This document shows positions 37,653 through 45,752 of a stretch of 64,000 bases of DNA, in pieces. The notes under the pieces are model-generated. The model searched no databases. It was not told where the DNA came from and was given only the letters and a program-made list of their open reading frames with translations. Source of the stretch: an uncultured Cellvibrionales bacterium (GTDB lineage: Bacteria > Pseudomonadota > Gammaproteobacteria > Pseudomonadales > GM7GCV1); contig CAJXYP010000008.1 of assembly GCA_913063225.1 (NCBI GenBank), positions 38,881 through 102,880 of the forward strand. The letters run 5' to 3'. Both the position numbers and the translations under genes were made by a program. Numbering within the stretch: position 1 is the stretch's first letter; each line of letters opens with the position of its first letter.

Positions 37653-39314
37653 CTAGTTTAACCGCCTATATTTAACTCGTTCGGGAGTGGTATCTTCGCC
37701 TTTACGGTTTATCAGGTCTTCGTGATATTCGCTGAAGTTACCTTCAAAAAACTGCACTTCACTATCGCCTTCGAATGCCAGAATATGGGTGGCAACGCGA
37801 TCTAGGAACCAGCGGTCATGCGAGATAACCATGGCACAGCCAGGAAAGTTAATAACTGCTTCTTCAAGGGCTCGAAGCGTTTCTACGTCTAGGTCATTCG
37901 AGGGCTCATCCAGCAATAATAGATTTGCGCCTTGCTTAAGCGTATTGGCCAAATGCAGTCGACCGCGCTCCCCACCTGAAAGATCGCCAACCCGTTTTTG
38001 CTGGTCAGATCCTTTGAAGTTAAATCGGCCAACGTAAGCTCGAGAGCTAACCTCGTAATTGCCAATTTGTAGGACGTCTGAACCACCAGAGATTACTTCC
38101 CAGACATTTTTATCGTCATCAAGGCTTTCACGAGATTGTTCTACAAGGGCTAGTTGAACAGATTCGCCAATGCGAATTTCGCCGGAATCTGCTTTTTCAT
38201 TGCCTTCAATCATGCGGAACAAAGTTGATTTTCCTGCACCGTTGCCGCCTATAACGCCAACAATTGAACCTTTGGGAATACTAAAATTCAGCTTGTCGAA
38301 TAGTGCTTTGTTTTCAAACGATTTGCTGACATCTTTAAACTCCACAACGACATCACCTAGGCGAGGTCCCGGTGGAATGTATATCTCATTTGTTTCATTG
38401 CGCTGCTGAAAGTCTTTGGAATTTAGCTCTTCAAAGCGGGATAGTCGCGCTTTGTTTTTTGACTGCCTCCCTTTTGGATTTGAGCGCACCCATTCCAGCT
38501 CTTGCCTGATAGCTTTTTGCCGGGCACTTTCTTCGCGAGTCTCTTGCCCAAGCCGGGCTTCTTTAGTTTCCAGCCAGGTCGAGTAGTTACCTTCATAAGG
38601 AATGCCATGACCTCTATCCAGTTCAAGAATCCATCCGGCAACATTGTCCAGAAAATAGCGATCATGAGTTACGGCAACAACGGTGCCGGAAAAATCTGCT
38701 AAAAAGCGCTCTAGCCAGTAGACAGATTCCGCATCCAAATGGTTAGTGGGCTCATCTAAAAGTAACATGTCCGGGCGAGATAGAAGTAATTTGCAAAGAG
38801 CGACGCGACGGCGCTCGCCCCCAGAAAGATTACTAACCACAGCATCCCATGGCGGAAGTCGCAGAGCGTCGGCAGCCCGTTCCATACTATTAGTTAGATT
38901 GTGTGCATCCCAAGATTGAATAACGGCTTCTAGGCGCTCTTGGGTTTTTGCCAACTGATCAAAATCAGCCTCAGGTTCAGCGTACGCAGCATAAACCGCT
39001 TCCAGTTCACGCAGGGCGGTTAGTGGCTCGTCCAAGCCTGCTTCAACATTCTCTTTAACGGTTTTATCGTCATCTAGCTGAGGTTCTTGGGGAAGGTAGC
39101 CAATGCGAATATCTGGCATGGGCCGCGCTTCACCTAAAATGTCGGTATCAATGCCCGCCATTATTTTCAGTAATGTAGATTTTCCCGATCCATTTAATCC
39201 GAGCACGCCAATTTTTGCACCTGGGAAAAATGACAGAGAGATATCTTTCAAAATTTCGCGTTTGGGCGGAACGATTTTGCCGACGCGATTCATGGTGTAA
39301 ACGTATTGAGACAT
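37653..39314 (-). CDS. ettA: Energy-dependent translational throttle protein EttA (ABC-F)
   Basis: Ribosome-bound ATPase that gates the first elongation step according to ATP/ADP. It has 553 residues, matching EttA. Two ABC cassettes each carry a Walker A (GLNGSGKST and GGNGAGKST), the signature LSGGERRRVALCK or LSGGERGRLHLAN, and a Walker B DEPTNHLD or DEPSNDLD. The linker (PtIM) with RQELEWVRSNPKGRQSK lies between. Single-gene transcript on the minus strand, convergent with the kinase. Confidence 0.95.
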   Translation of the reverse strand: MSQYVYTMNRVGKIVPPKREILKDISLSFFPGAKIGVLGLNGSGKSTLLKIMAGIDTDILGEARPMPDIRIGYLPQEPQLDDDKTVKENVEAGLDEPLTALRELEAVYAAYAEPEADFDQLAKTQERLEAVIQSWDAHNLTNSMERAADALRLPPWDAVVSNLSGGERRRVALCKLLLSRPDMLLLDEPTNHLDAESVYWLERFLADFSGTVVAVTHDRYFLDNVAGWILELDRGHGIPYEGNYSTWLETKEARLGQETREESARQKAIRQELEWVRSNPKGRQSKNKARLSRFEELNSKDFQQRNETNEIYIPPGPRLGDVVVEFKDVSKSFENKALFDKLNFSIPKGSIVGVIGGNGAGKSTLFRMIEGNEKADSGEIRIGESVQLALVEQSRESLDDDKNVWEVISGGSDVLQIGNYEVSSRAYVGRFNFKGSDQQKRVGDLSGGERGRLHLANTLKQGANLLLLDEPSNDLDVETLRALEEAVINFPGCAMVISHDRWFLDRVATHILAFEGDSEVQFFEGNFSEYHEDLINRKGEDTTPERVKYRRLN

Positions 39315-39480
39315 GGGTTACCGAACCAAAATTGATACTTGCGGAAGATAGAATATAATAGGCGCGCAAATTATCGGAACTAGTGCGCTGGTACAAGGGC
39401 TAACAACTCTTAACGATCATTTAACGCAACTTATTGGTTTATGCGAGTAATCTTGCTGGCTAATTTAGGGAGGGACAACT

Positions 39481-40155
39481 ATGTCTTCAAATATTTTCTC
39501 AAATAAACTTTGGCTAGCGCTGATTTTATTTTTTTGTGCTCAAGTGGCTTTTGCACAGGTTACTATTCGTGATCCGCGCGAATACAACGAAGCTAGTGAA
39601 GAATCATTAGGTACTCTTTCTGAGGGCTTAGGTATTGAGGCCGGTAGTCAGGCGCCTGACGCAACGCTAAACTCCATCGAAGACGTGCCAGTAACTCTGT
39701 CTGAGTTATGGGCGGACCAAAACGTATTACTGATCTTTTATCGTGGCGGCTGGTGCCCATACTGCAATGCGCAGATTCGAGATATCTCGGTTAAGTATTC
39801 AATGTTTGAAGATCGTTCGGTAATACCCTTATTGGTTAGCGTTGATGAACCTGATGCCTCTGCATTGCTTACCGCAGCCTATGAAGTCCCTTTTCAGGTA
39901 ATGTCTGACTCTGACCTAGACGCCCATGAAGCCTATAACGTGGTGCTGCGTGTGGCTCAGGAAGACTACGAAGCTCGTTTGGCTCGTGGAACCGATATGG
40001 AAGCCTTTTCAGGCCAAGATCACCACTCCATGGCGGTACCATCTAGTTTTCTTATTCAACAAGGCGGACAACTCCTGTGGTCACATGTAGACGTTGATTA
40101 TCGTACTCGGCCAAGTGCAACTCAGTTGCTAAGCATAGTTGACGCACACCTCTAA
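39481..40155 (+). CDS. Exported peroxiredoxin-like thiol protein (AhpC/TSA family)
   Basis: Likely periplasmic peroxidase or thiol-disulfide protein of 224 residues. A signal peptide (cleavage near AFA-QV) is followed by a thioredoxin-fold domain in which FYRGGWCPYCNAQ holds a CxxC pair. Later family segments are VSVDEPDASALL and MAVPSSFLI, where the cis-Pro closes the active site. This matches the redoxin group with YRGxWCPYC. Specific substrate unknown. A weak terminator follows. Confidence 0.85.
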   Translation: MSSNIFSNKLWLALILFFCAQVAFAQVTIRDPREYNEASEESLGTLSEGLGIEAGSQAPDATLNSIEDVPVTLSELWADQNVLLIFYRGGWCPYCNAQIRDISVKYSMFEDRSVIPLLVSVDEPDASALLTAAYEVPFQVMSDSDLDAHEAYNVVLRVAQEDYEARLARGTDMEAFSGQDHHSMAVPSSFLIQQGGQLLWSHVDVDYRTRPSATQLLSIVDAHL

Positions 40156-40170
40156 CCGACCTCCATTCTA

Positions 40171-40195
40171 AAAAGCCCCTTCAATGGGTTTTTTT
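40171..40195 (+). terminator. Weak intrinsic terminator
   Basis: AAAAGCCC and GGGTTTTT pair with one G-U around a CTTCAAT loop and run into T7. It ends the peroxiredoxin-like gene. Confidence 0.6.
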
Positions 40196-40256
40196 ATACC
40201 TGCTGTTTCAAATAGAGCTTCTCAATACAAGGCTTTTTAATGGTGGAAAGGAGGCG

Positions 40257-40262
40257 TAGAAT
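40257..40262 (+). promoter_or_regulatory. -10 box candidate for the leader transcript
   Basis: TAGAAT, one change from the sigma-70 consensus, placed about 7 bases before the inferred start of the leader RNA. No good -35 box is visible at the usual distance. Confidence 0.4.
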
Positions 40263-40268
40263 GCGCGG

Positions 40269-40459
40269 CCTAAATTAGTTATTAAGAATTTGGTCATTTA
40301 AAAATGAACGCTGAAATGCTTCAACATTGTGTAAATAAGCCGGTAAGCCTTTGGCTGGCCGGTGCGCGTATTCGTGCGCACAATGCGGAGAGTTTCGACT
40401 AAGCTATATTTTAATTGATCGAACTTAAGCCGCAGCGTCCAAGACCCTGCGGCTTTTTT
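40269..40459 (+). ncRNA. Candidate attenuator leader or small RNA upstream of an EamA exporter
   Basis: About 190 bases between a -10-like box and a strong intrinsic terminator at 40429-40459 (stem AAGCCGCAG/CTGCGGCTT followed by T6). The terminator lies before, not after, the exporter gene that starts at 40546, which is the layout of a transcription attenuator or of an independent small RNA. Other hairpins inside are TCATTT/AAATGA near 40292-40305 and GTGCGC/GCGCAC near 40361-40380. A 32-codon open frame runs through it. I do not recognise a known riboswitch class. Function is inference. Confidence 0.45.
40304..40402 (+). CDS. Possible leader peptide (32 residues)
   Basis: ATG to TAA frame starting MNAEMLQHCVNK and ending AHNAESFD, inside the leader RNA and closing 26 bases before its terminator stem. 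No clear ribosome site precedes it. It lacks a run of one amino acid, so a classical amino-acid attenuator is not evident. It may be a chance frame. Confidence 0.25.
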   Translation: MNAEMLQHCVNKPVSLWLAGARIRAHNAESFD

Positions 40460-40545
40460 GCTTTCTGGGTTGTTGAACATAGCTCGAATATTTTATGAAT
40501 CATCCGAGCCTGCGTAATTTTCCGACACTAATGAGGAGACAAGAA

Positions 40546-41433
40546 ATGTCGGTCCCAGCTACCTATGCCTTTGTAGTGGTTATATGGTCAACCACGCCCC
40601 TGATGATTCAGTGGAGCAGTGCCACCATGTCACCAATCGAGTCCATCACCCTGAGGATGTTAATTTCTCTGGTGATTATGACTATTGCTGCGCCTGCCAT
40701 GGGTGTGCGCGGCTTGGACCTACATAAAAATTGGAAACTCTACCTGGCGGCAGGCTTAGGTATTTGTCCGGCCATGCCTCTTGTATATATGGGTGCTCAA
40801 TACATTCCGTCCGGCTTGGTATCGGTTCTGTTCGGGCTATCGCCGTTTTTTGTTGGGTTGCTCTCGGGGCTATTGCTTGGCGAATCAAATATGACAATGG
40901 GGCGCTATATAGCTTTAGGGGTGGCGACAACTGGGTTGGCCGTGATATTCATTGACGGCAAGGAATTAGGTAGTGATGCATATATCGGCATCGCTATGCT
41001 ATTGCTAGCAGTAATGGTTTTTGCCATCAGCAGCATCTACGTAAAGCGTTTTGCTTCAGACGTCCGCCCGGTTCAGCAACTATGGGGAACCCTTTGTGTA
41101 TCTTGCATAGCGCTAATTCTCTGGTGGGCTATATTTGATCAGGATTTGCCAGAAGCATTTACGACTAAATCGCTGCTGGCGTTGCTCTACCTTGGTTCCG
41201 TGGGGTCAGTGTTAGGATTTCTCGGCTACTTTTATTTGATGCAGCGGATATCAGTAAATATGGTGTCTCTAATACCGCTAATAACGCCAGCTGCCGCCAT
41301 TTGGTTGGGTTATGCACTAAACGGTGAAAACCTGACTGCCCGATTGATATGGGGTAGCCTGCTAATAGTTGCCGGCTTAGGATTGTTTAACCGATTTCGT
41401 CCAGCTTTTGCGCCAACTAAAATCAAAATCTGA
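40546..41433 (+). CDS. EamA/DMT-family exporter
   Basis: Inner-membrane drug/metabolite transporter with ten membrane helices in two EamA repeats, 295 residues. I start at ATG 40546, which has a good GGAG seven bases upstream, rather than at 40495. Family segments are VVIWSTTPLMIQW in helix 1, GAQYIPSGLVSVLFGLSPF in repeat one and LITPAAAIWLGYALNGE in repeat two, the helix that normally holds PV/TP. The substrate is not predictable. An attenuator-like terminator lies just upstream. Confidence 0.88.
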   Translation: MSVPATYAFVVVIWSTTPLMIQWSSATMSPIESITLRMLISLVIMTIAAPAMGVRGLDLHKNWKLYLAAGLGICPAMPLVYMGAQYIPSGLVSVLFGLSPFFVGLLSGLLLGESNMTMGRYIALGVATTGLAVIFIDGKELGSDAYIGIAMLLLAVMVFAISSIYVKRFASDVRPVQQLWGTLCVSCIALILWWAIFDQDLPEAFTTKSLLALLYLGSVGSVLGFLGYFYLMQRISVNMVSLIPLITPAAAIWLGYALNGENLTARLIWGSLLIVAGLGLFNRFRPAFAPTKIKI

Positions 41434-41470
41434 GTCGCTGAAACGGCTTAACTATAAGCGGGTTGGTATT

Positions 41471-41496
41471 GACGTCGGGGCGATTGCCCCGACGTC
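41471..41496. other. Perfect hairpin between convergent genes
   Basis: GACGTCGGGGC and its exact complement around a GATT loop, an 11-bp GC-rich stem with no T run on either side. It lies between the EamA gene and the DUF6152 gene and may protect or end both transcripts. Confidence 0.6.
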
Positions 41497-41502
41497 TCTA
41501 AA

Positions 41503-41971
41503 CTATTGGCAATCGTTAGGCGAGATAGTATTTTCAGGCAGATTGTCGCGCGAGCCACGTTGGTTAATAACATCGCGCATTTCCATAAAGCCGACTTTCT
41601 CAGAAGTGATTGCGCTTAAGGCCATTTCTTCTCTGCCGCTGCGAGCTGGCCAGCCCAATATGGTTATGGTTTCGCCAATTGCTGCAAAGTCTTTATCGTG
41701 GCCATCGCGTTCCCATAAGCGTATAGCCTTAGTTACTATTGCCCAGCGCTCAACGCGGCCATCAGCGCAGATAGATTCAACCACCATAGTGATATGCGGT
41801 TGAATCCAGTTGAATCCAGTTGAATTCTTTTAGTACCCCAACGCGTTCGATTTTATTATCGATATCGTAAATGGCGTAGGAGTGATGAGCGCTTGCGGGC
41901 ATTGACACAAAAAAAGATAAAAGCGCCAATACGAATGAATAGCGCGTCAAAGTACTTGGAAGTTTATGCAT
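41503..41971 (-). pseudogene. DUF6152-like exported protein broken by a 10-bp tandem duplication
   Basis: A signal peptide (MHKLPSTLTRY..., cleavage near ASA-HH) is followed by HHSYAIYDIDNKIERVGVLKEF, the family's opening region quoted in part, and then the frame closes at 41777. The rest of the domain (VVESICADGRVERW...) continues in another frame to 41503. The break is exactly a direct repeat: TGAATCCAGT occurs twice at 41801-41810 and 41811-41820. Removing one copy gives a continuous 152-residue protein reading EFNWIQPHITMVVES, which fits the family. Exported metal- or pyrroloquinoline-linked roles have been suggested for neighbours of this family; function here is unknown. Confidence 0.72.
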
Positions 41972-42110
41972 TGATCTGATCCCCTTAATTCTTTTATATC
42001 AGTTACTCTATCCTGCCTAGTGCTTATTCGGGCTTAGGTTTAACACTTGTTAAGTAATTTCCAAATTTTATGCAAAATGCCTATTTTTTGTCCCGGAATA
42101 GAACTAAAAA

Positions 42111-42530
42111 ATGCAGTTAAATAAAGATAACTATGGAGTGACAGATTCTTCTTGCCAGGCCGCCGGCGGGCTAGCTGGGCTCACAACGCTGGTAGAAGAT
42201 TTTTACGACAACATGGACCGTATTCCCGGGGCTCAGAAAATTCGGAAAATGCATGGCAAAGACCTTGAGCCGGTGCGCAAAAAATTAGTCTATTTTCTAA
42301 GCGGTTGGTTGGGTGGCCCAAGGCTTTACTCAGAAACCTATGGCGGCATCAGTATTCCGCAAGCGCACCAGCGATTCAGAATTGGTGGTGACGAACGTGA
42401 CGCTTGGCTATTTTGTACGAAGTTGGCTATTGATAATCAGCCCTACACAGATTCTTTTAAAGAATACCTTCTAGCACAATTACGAATTCCGGCAGAGCGG
42501 GTAAAACAGGTCTACTCACACGAAGGCTGA
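42111..42530 (+). CDS. Group II truncated hemoglobin
   Basis: Small heme protein for oxygen or nitric oxide chemistry, 139 residues. The fold shows LVEDFYDNMD (helix B/C with Tyr-like distal region), KLVYFLSGWLGGPRLYSE and the proximal-side segment AHQRFRIGGDERDAWL, where the His is the proximal heme ligand in alignment with RHMPFPIG-type sequences. The family is otherwise short by little. It overlaps nothing and is followed by a GNAT gene after one base, suggesting an operon. Confidence 0.9.
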   Translation: MQLNKDNYGVTDSSCQAAGGLAGLTTLVEDFYDNMDRIPGAQKIRKMHGKDLEPVRKKLVYFLSGWLGGPRLYSETYGGISIPQAHQRFRIGGDERDAWLFCTKLAIDNQPYTDSFKEYLLAQLRIPAERVKQVYSHEG

Positions 42531-42531
42531 T

Positions 42532-42941
42532 ATGGACATACGTAAGTATAAAGAAGCAGATAGAGCTCCACTAGTCGCGCTTTGGAGCAAAGTATTTCCA
42601 GACCCAGCCGCCCACAATGCGCCTGAGTCAGTTATTGACGCCAAGCTGGTAGTAGATGATCTAATATTTGTTGGTGAGCTCGACGGGCAACTCATCGGCG
42701 CCTGTATGGCTGGCTACGACGGACATCGAGGCTGGCTATACGGGGTGCGGTCTTGTCCGAATATCGTCGGCAAAGAATTGGTGAGCAGCTTGTAGGTGAT
42801 GCAATTGAGGAACTTAAGAGCCTTGGTTGCGCAAAGGTTAAGCTGCAAATACGCTCTACTAATACTGAGGTAGCGGCGTTCTATAGGCCATTGGGTTTTG
42901 ATGTAGAAGATAGGCTTAGCATGGGTGCATTTATTGAATGA
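42532..42941 (+). CDS. GNAT-family acetyltransferase, interrupted by one single-base shift
   Basis: Acetyl-CoA-dependent N-acetyltransferase, corrected length 136 residues. The first frame runs from ATG 42532 (MDIRKYKEADRAPLVALW) to about 42745. The acetyl-CoA signature continues in the next frame as SEYRRQRIGEQLV (the R/Q-x-x-G-x-G/A type loop), followed by VKLQIRSTN and FYRPLGF. One G inserted into GGTGCGG near 42747 joins them. Substrate unknown, resembling YpeA/RimI-like proteins. It overlaps the next frame only by its unlikely long start. Confidence 0.78.
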
Positions 42942-42978
42942 TATTGATCCAAAAAAAATTGCGGACGAAGGGGGAACT

Positions 42979-43266
42979 TTGATTCTAGAAATAGCCACAA
43001 TTAATATTGAACCGGGGCAAGAGGCAAAATACGAAGCGGCTTTTGCCGAAGCAGGGCAGTATATTTCCAGTATGTATGGATATATTTCTCACGAACTGCA
43101 AAGGTGCGTCGAAGATAGAAACCGCTATATTGTTTTGGTTAAATGGCAGCAGCTGCAAGATCATACGGTTGGGTTTAGAGAGTCTGAGAATTACCAGAAA
43201 TGGCGTGCCTTAATCCATCCTTACTTCGCTGGTCCGCCAGAGGTAAAACACTATGAACTGGTCTAG
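42979..43266 (+). CDS. Antibiotic biosynthesis monooxygenase (ABM) domain protein
   Basis: A small ferredoxin-like dimeric alpha/beta-barrel protein, 95 residues from TTG 42979. That start has an excellent GAAGGGGG ribosome site. A longer frame to 42925 would begin inside the GNAT gene. Typical features are IEPGQEAKYEAAF, GYISHELQRC and YIVLVKWQQLQDH. Such proteins remove or modify small quinone-like or heme molecules; the substrate here is unknown. Confidence 0.85.
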   Translation: MILEIATINIEPGQEAKYEAAFAEAGQYISSMYGYISHELQRCVEDRNRYIVLVKWQQLQDHTVGFRESENYQKWRALIHPYFAGPPEVKHYELV

Positions 43267-43280
43267 GTCCGGGAAACCGT

Positions 43281-44090
43281 ATGTCTGAAGTACTTTTGCA
43301 AAATGAAGGGATGTTGCGGATGTCGTTCTTTCTGGGTGTCTTTGTGCTTATGGCGATCTTTGAAGCCTTGTTACCGAGACGACGCCGAGAAATGCCAAGA
43401 TTATTTCGATGGTCAAATAATCTCGGCATTGTGGTATTGGATTCTCTGATCGTAAAACTTTGCTTCCCGGTTCTTGCGGTAGGCATGGCGGTTATTGCGG
43501 AAGATCGATCCTGGGGCTTGTTCAATTTGGTTGATCTACCACTGTGGCTCTCGTTTGTTCTTTCTATTCTGTTGCTCGACATGGCGATATATTTTCAACA
43601 TGTGCTCTTTCATGTGTCACCGATGTTGTGGCGGCTACATAGAGTGCATCACACAGATTTAGAATTTGATGTAACAACCGGCATTCGTTTTCATCCAGTA
43701 GAGATAGCGATGTCTATGGGTATCAAGTTATTACTTGTGCTGTTGCTCGGTCCGCCGGTAATTGCCGTTTTGGTATTTGAGGTGCTTTTGAATGCGTCGG
43801 CAATGTTTAATCACAGCAATTTCAGTATTCCGGTTCAACTGGACAAAGCCTTGCGTAGGCTAATAGTTACCCCGGATATGCATCGGGTGCATCATTCGGT
43901 GATACCCAGAGAAACCAATAGTAATTACGGTTTTTTCTTACCCTGGTGGGACAGTTTATTTGGAACTTATTGTGACCAACCCTTGGAAGGTCATCAGGGA
44001 ATGACCATTGGTATTGCAAACTATCGCGAACCTAAAGACATGAGATTGGATAAACTTTTAGGTCAGCCCTTCGCCAATCGTAGCGAATAA
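43281..44090 (+). CDS. Sterol desaturase / fatty acid hydroxylase family membrane protein
   Basis: Diiron membrane oxygenase, 269 residues with four membrane helices. The histidine boxes are complete: HVLFH, HRVHH after the second helix, and MHRVHH near residue 205, together with HS and N-type loop residues. Members hydroxylate or desaturate lipids, carotenoids or sterol-like molecules. The gene follows the ABM gene by 14 bases. The substrate cannot be told from sequence. Confidence 0.9.
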   Translation: MSEVLLQNEGMLRMSFFLGVFVLMAIFEALLPRRRREMPRLFRWSNNLGIVVLDSLIVKLCFPVLAVGMAVIAEDRSWGLFNLVDLPLWLSFVLSILLLDMAIYFQHVLFHVSPMLWRLHRVHHTDLEFDVTTGIRFHPVEIAMSMGIKLLLVLLLGPPVIAVLVFEVLLNASAMFNHSNFSIPVQLDKALRRLIVTPDMHRVHHSVIPRETNSNYGFFLPWWDSLFGTYCDQPLEGHQGMTIGIANYREPKDMRLDKLLGQPFANRSE

Positions 44091-44104
44091 TATCTGGAAC
44101 TAGA

Positions 44105-44569
44105 ATGATCGATCGCAAATATCACCGACTAGTATTTTCATTTTTTATGGCTTTGGACCCTGAGATGACGTGGTTGCGTAAGTGGCTTTGGAACCGTTGA
44201 CGCTTAACGATATCGAACATCGAATTCTGAGACCTATTTGGAACGACTATAGAATTCATTTTACCGTGAATGGTGCCAGCTTGGGTTGCCCGAACTTACA
44301 GCCCGCGGCCTTCACTTCAGCCAATTCAGAGGGGCTGCTAAATCGTGCCGCTTCGGAGTATGTGAGTCATGCTCGCGGAGTATATTTTGATGACAATGGA
44401 AAGCTAGGGGGCCTCAATTCTTGATTGGTATAGAGAAGGTTTTGGAACTACTGATCAAGAAGTATGAGCGGCTCTAAGTCGACATGTGCCGACTAAATTG
44501 GCAGAAAGATTAAGCACTAATGAGGGTAGGCTTTCTTACGAATACGACTGGCAGCTTAACGAGTTTTAA
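44105..44569 (+). pseudogene. Eroded DUF547-like gene
   Basis: A degraded copy of a DUF547 protein, family usually 250-300 residues. The central domain survives in the frame from 44182: LTLNDIEHRILRPIW and HFTVNGASLGCPNL, matching the family's DDIEH and ASIGCP signature. The C-terminal end, starting SILDWYREGFG, continues in another frame to the stop at 44569 and is interrupted by a TGA at 44465. A preceding open stretch from 44105 ends at 44173 in yet another frame. Two shifts plus an in-frame stop, and no N-terminus, show real decay rather than a reading error. Confidence 0.6.
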
Positions 44570-44598
44570 AACCAAGCATCGCGAAACCGAGGTTCCCT

Positions 44599-45285
44599 AT
44601 GTATAGGCTATTTATAGCTAACAAAAATTATTCTTCTTGGTCACTTCGGCCTTGGGTGTTAATGACTGAATTATCTATTCCCTTCGAAGAAAATCTCTTC
44701 GTTTTTTCTGATGATAGTAATTGGGATGAGTTTCGAACTTTCAGCCCTAGTGGCCTGGTTCCTTGCCTCTCGGATGGCGATACTACAATTTGGGACTCTC
44801 TTGCTATTACTGAATATCTGGCGGAAAAACACCCCGGCGTGTGGCCTGAAGGCTCTGCGGCGAGAGCCTGGTCGCGCTGTGCTTCTGCCGAGATGCACTC
44901 GGGATTTCCAGCGCTCAGAAACCAGTGTTCAATGTCTTGCGGACAACGCGTTCGGATGTCGGCCATAGATTCAGATTTGCAGAAGGATCTGGATCGGCTT
45001 GATGAATTATCGGCTCAAGGCCTGGAACAATTTGGCGGGCCATTTTTGGCGGGGGATAGTTTTACTGCCGTAGACGCATTTTATTGTCCAGTGGCGTTTC
45101 GGGTGCAAGTCTATGGCCTCAGTTTAAGTGAAAGGGCAATGCAATATGTACAGCGATTACTGTATACCAATTCGATGCGGGCTTGGTATGACGCGGCGAT
45201 CAAGGAAACTTGGCGTGAAGCCGCACACGAAAAATTGATAGCTGGTGCCGGTGAGGTTTACGCCGACTACCGTGCGCAATCCTGA
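44599..45285 (+). CDS. Glutathione S-transferase family protein
   Basis: Cytosolic GST of 228 residues. The N-terminal thioredoxin fold shows YSSWSLRPWVLM (active-site Ser in the first strand-helix), SGLVPCLSDGDTTIWDSLAITEYLAE with the glutathione-binding Ser, and the helical C-terminal domain includes AGDSFTAVDAFYCPV. Detoxification or maleylacetoacetate-isomerase-like chemistry is possible. Surroundings give no firm substrate. Confidence 0.92.
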   Translation: MYRLFIANKNYSSWSLRPWVLMTELSIPFEENLFVFSDDSNWDEFRTFSPSGLVPCLSDGDTTIWDSLAITEYLAEKHPGVWPEGSAARAWSRCASAEMHSGFPALRNQCSMSCGQRVRMSAIDSDLQKDLDRLDELSAQGLEQFGGPFLAGDSFTAVDAFYCPVAFRVQVYGLSLSERAMQYVQRLLYTNSMRAWYDAAIKETWREAAHEKLIAGAGEVYADYRAQS

Positions 45286-45307
45286 AATTGGAATTATGGT
45301 TTAACTT

Positions 45308-45676
45308 ATGAATTCAGACGTAAAAAAGTACCAGCCAGACATGGAGTACTTCTTTGAAGAAGGCTGCTTTATTAACGAGCTGTCGAACTCCTCCGACGAC
45401 CCTGAGGTTTCAGTTGCGCGCGCTCGAGTTGAACCAGGTAAAACAACTAAATGGCATGCCCTTAAAGGCATAACCGAGCGATATCTGATACTGGAAGGCG
45501 AAGGGTTAGCTGAAATAGGAGAATCAGAAGCTCAAACAGTTACAGAAGGGGATATCCTGATTATACCAACTGAGGTGCGTCAGAGAATTACTAATACTGG
45601 ATTGGTGGATCTGGTTTTTCTAGCCATTTGTAGTCCTCGATTTATCAAGTCCGCCTACCGGCAATTGGAAGCATAA
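45308..45676 (+). CDS. Cupin-domain protein
   Basis: Single-domain cupin of 122 residues. KWHALKGITERYLILEGEG is the first metal-binding motif (His, Glu, with His positions partly kept) and GDILIIPTEVRQRITNTG the second. Such proteins act as small dioxygenases, isomerases or binding proteins. It follows the GST by 22 bases and may share its transcript. No specific function is visible. Confidence 0.82.
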   Translation: MNSDVKKYQPDMEYFFEEGCFINELSNSSDDPEVSVARARVEPGKTTKWHALKGITERYLILEGEGLAEIGESEAQTVTEGDILIIPTEVRQRITNTGLVDLVFLAICSPRFIKSAYRQLEA

Positions 45677-45752
45677 AAACTTGGTGGCTAGCCCACAACA
45701 GTTTGTTTCAGAGCGATTGCTGATCCATCAACCAAACATTTGCGAGGAATAG

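Noticed and set aside
44599..45285. Frames antisense to the GST gene
   Set aside because: Shadows of the plus-strand codon pattern without motifs.
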